Origin: Nitriliruptorales bacterium
GTDB lineage: Bacteria; Actinomycetota; Nitriliruptoria; Euzebyales; Egibacteraceae
Direction: 5' to 3'
NCBI GenBank assembly: GCA_007119305.1
Contig: SKPY01000440.1
Coordinates: 1-6,192, forward strand
Length of the DNA: 6,192 bases
Every line of letters begins with the position of its first letter. Positions within the stretch are counted from its first letter, which is position 1. Of the stretch, positions 5,823 to 6,192 are shown in pieces. The translations under genes and the position numbers were made by a program. A model generated the notes under the pieces. The model was not told where the DNA came from, searched no databases, and worked only from the letters and a program-made list of their open reading frames with translations.

Positions 5823-5866
5823 CCGGGAACGGCCGAGCGTCCCGGACTTCGCGGGGCGTTCGGCCG
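5823..5866 (+). promoter_or_regulatory. Long stem-loop with a competing alternative hairpin
   Basis: As plus-strand RNA, 5830-5844 pairs with 5852-5866 over 15 bp, two of them G-U, around a seven-base loop. A second, mutually exclusive hairpin pairs CCGGGA (5823-5828) with TCCCGG (5840-5845). On the minus strand the two wobbles become A-C mismatches, so the structure suits the plus transcript. It lies about 70 bases upstream of the membrane protein start and could be a leader element, an operator or a composition effect. Confidence 0.4.
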
Positions 5867-5907
5867 GTGTGGCAGCCCGCGGCCGCCGGCAGGATGGAAA
5901 CGGACCT

Positions 5908-5923
5908 GCGCTCATGCGCTCAT
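5908..5923. repeat. Tandem 8-mer GCGCTCAT x2
   Basis: Two perfect head-to-tail copies of GCGCTCAT (5908-5915, 5916-5923) sit directly against the Shine-Dalgarno GGAGGTGG (5924-5931) of the plus-strand membrane protein. Such a placement could mark a binding site near the ribosome binding site or a simple slippage duplication. Confidence 0.45.
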
Positions 5924-5935
5924 GGAGGTGGGGTG

Positions 5936-6192
5936 GTGAAGGTCATCGGTTGGTTCCAGGGCGTCGTCGGCGTGGGCATGGTCGGGCTCTGGGTCGTGCT
6001 GCTGGCCGCCGGCGAGGTGCCCGAGATCCCCGCCGGCCAGCGCGCCATCTGGTTCCACATCGGCGCCGAGGTCATCACGGGCGCGCTGCTGATCATCGCC
6101 GGCTGGACGCTGCTGCGCAGGGGCGACGCGCGCAGCCGTCTGCTGTCGGCGTTCGCGCTGGGCGCCCTGCTGTACACCGTGGTCAACAGCCC
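5936..6192 (+). CDS. Integral membrane protein, 3' end beyond the window
   Basis: At least 85 codons are visible and the frame is open at the window edge. The visible part has three hydrophobic segments: about residues 3-25 (VIGWFQGVVGVGMVGLW onward), about 37-60 (AIWFHIGAEVITGALLIIAG), and about 69 to the end (LLSAFALGALLYTVVNSP). Short loops carry RRGDARSR between the second and third. It resembles small actinobacterial hypothetical membrane proteins with a conserved WFH and a YTVVNSP-like ending of the third helix; no function is known. GTG at 5936 is preferred because GGAGG at 5924-5928 lies seven bases upstream; GTG at 5933 is the alternative. The ATGs nearby are in other frames. It is transcribed away from the NTPase operon. 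Confidence 0.75.
   Translation, partial: MKVIGWFQGVVGVGMVGLWVVLLAAGEVPEIPAGQRAIWFHIGAEVITGALLIIAGWTLLRRGDARSRLLSAFALGALLYTVVNS

Larger units (their letters stand above)
5679..5935. promoter_or_regulatory. Divergent intergenic region with leader structures
   Basis: About 257 bases between two divergent genes, so promoters for both must lie here or, for the plus-strand gene, be read through. No confident -35/-10 pair could be picked out in this GC-rich stretch. It contains the stem-loop pair at 5823-5866 and the tandem 8-mer at 5908-5923. An open frame continues the NTPase gene upstream through it on the minus strand, but its composition argues against coding. Confidence 0.5.

Noticed and set aside
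5679..5915. N-terminal extension of the NTPase to an ATG at 5915
   Set aside because: The 79 extra residues are Arg/Pro/Ala-rich without family character, and a good SD precedes the ATG at 5678.

Overview
The window is very GC-rich (roughly 70% or more), with strong G/C bias at third codon positions, dense gene packing and small overlaps. This points to an actinobacterium. The gene families fit a Pseudonocardiaceae- or Geodermatophilaceae-like lineage, but that placement is inference and no rRNA or marker gene is present to confirm it. No tRNA, rRNA, CRISPR array, transposase or phage gene was seen.

Plus strand, left part (1-1785): an unresolved open frame enters from the left edge and ends on a TGATG overlap with a histidine-phosphatase-family gene (295-933). 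A free-standing ParB/Srx-type domain protein follows (1005-1478), then a 58-residue single-pass membrane protein (1609-1785). These look like small, independent conserved actinobacterial genes. The first may be read from a leaderless promoter, and the other two have clear Shine-Dalgarno sites.

Convergent junction (1786-1986): about 200 bases without a gene, holding several stem-loops. Two of them stand back to back directly after the stop of the last minus-strand gene and probably end transcription.

Minus strand (5678 down to 1987): a three-gene cluster that reads as one operon. It contains a 693-residue STAND-type P-loop NTPase with a C-terminal helix-turn-helix, an FAD-dependent oxidoreductase of 468 residues, and an unlisted 39-residue membrane peptide that starts one base after the flavoprotein stop. 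The flavoprotein's ribosome binding site lies inside a perfect 11-bp hairpin, so its translation may be controlled at the RNA level. A plausible picture is an NTPase regulator or sensor, a flavoenzyme under translational control, and a coupled membrane micropeptide. The substrate and signal cannot be read from the sequence.

Right edge (5679-6192): a divergent intergenic region with a long imperfect stem-loop, an alternative competing hairpin and a tandem 8-mer, leading into a plus-strand integral membrane protein that runs off the window.
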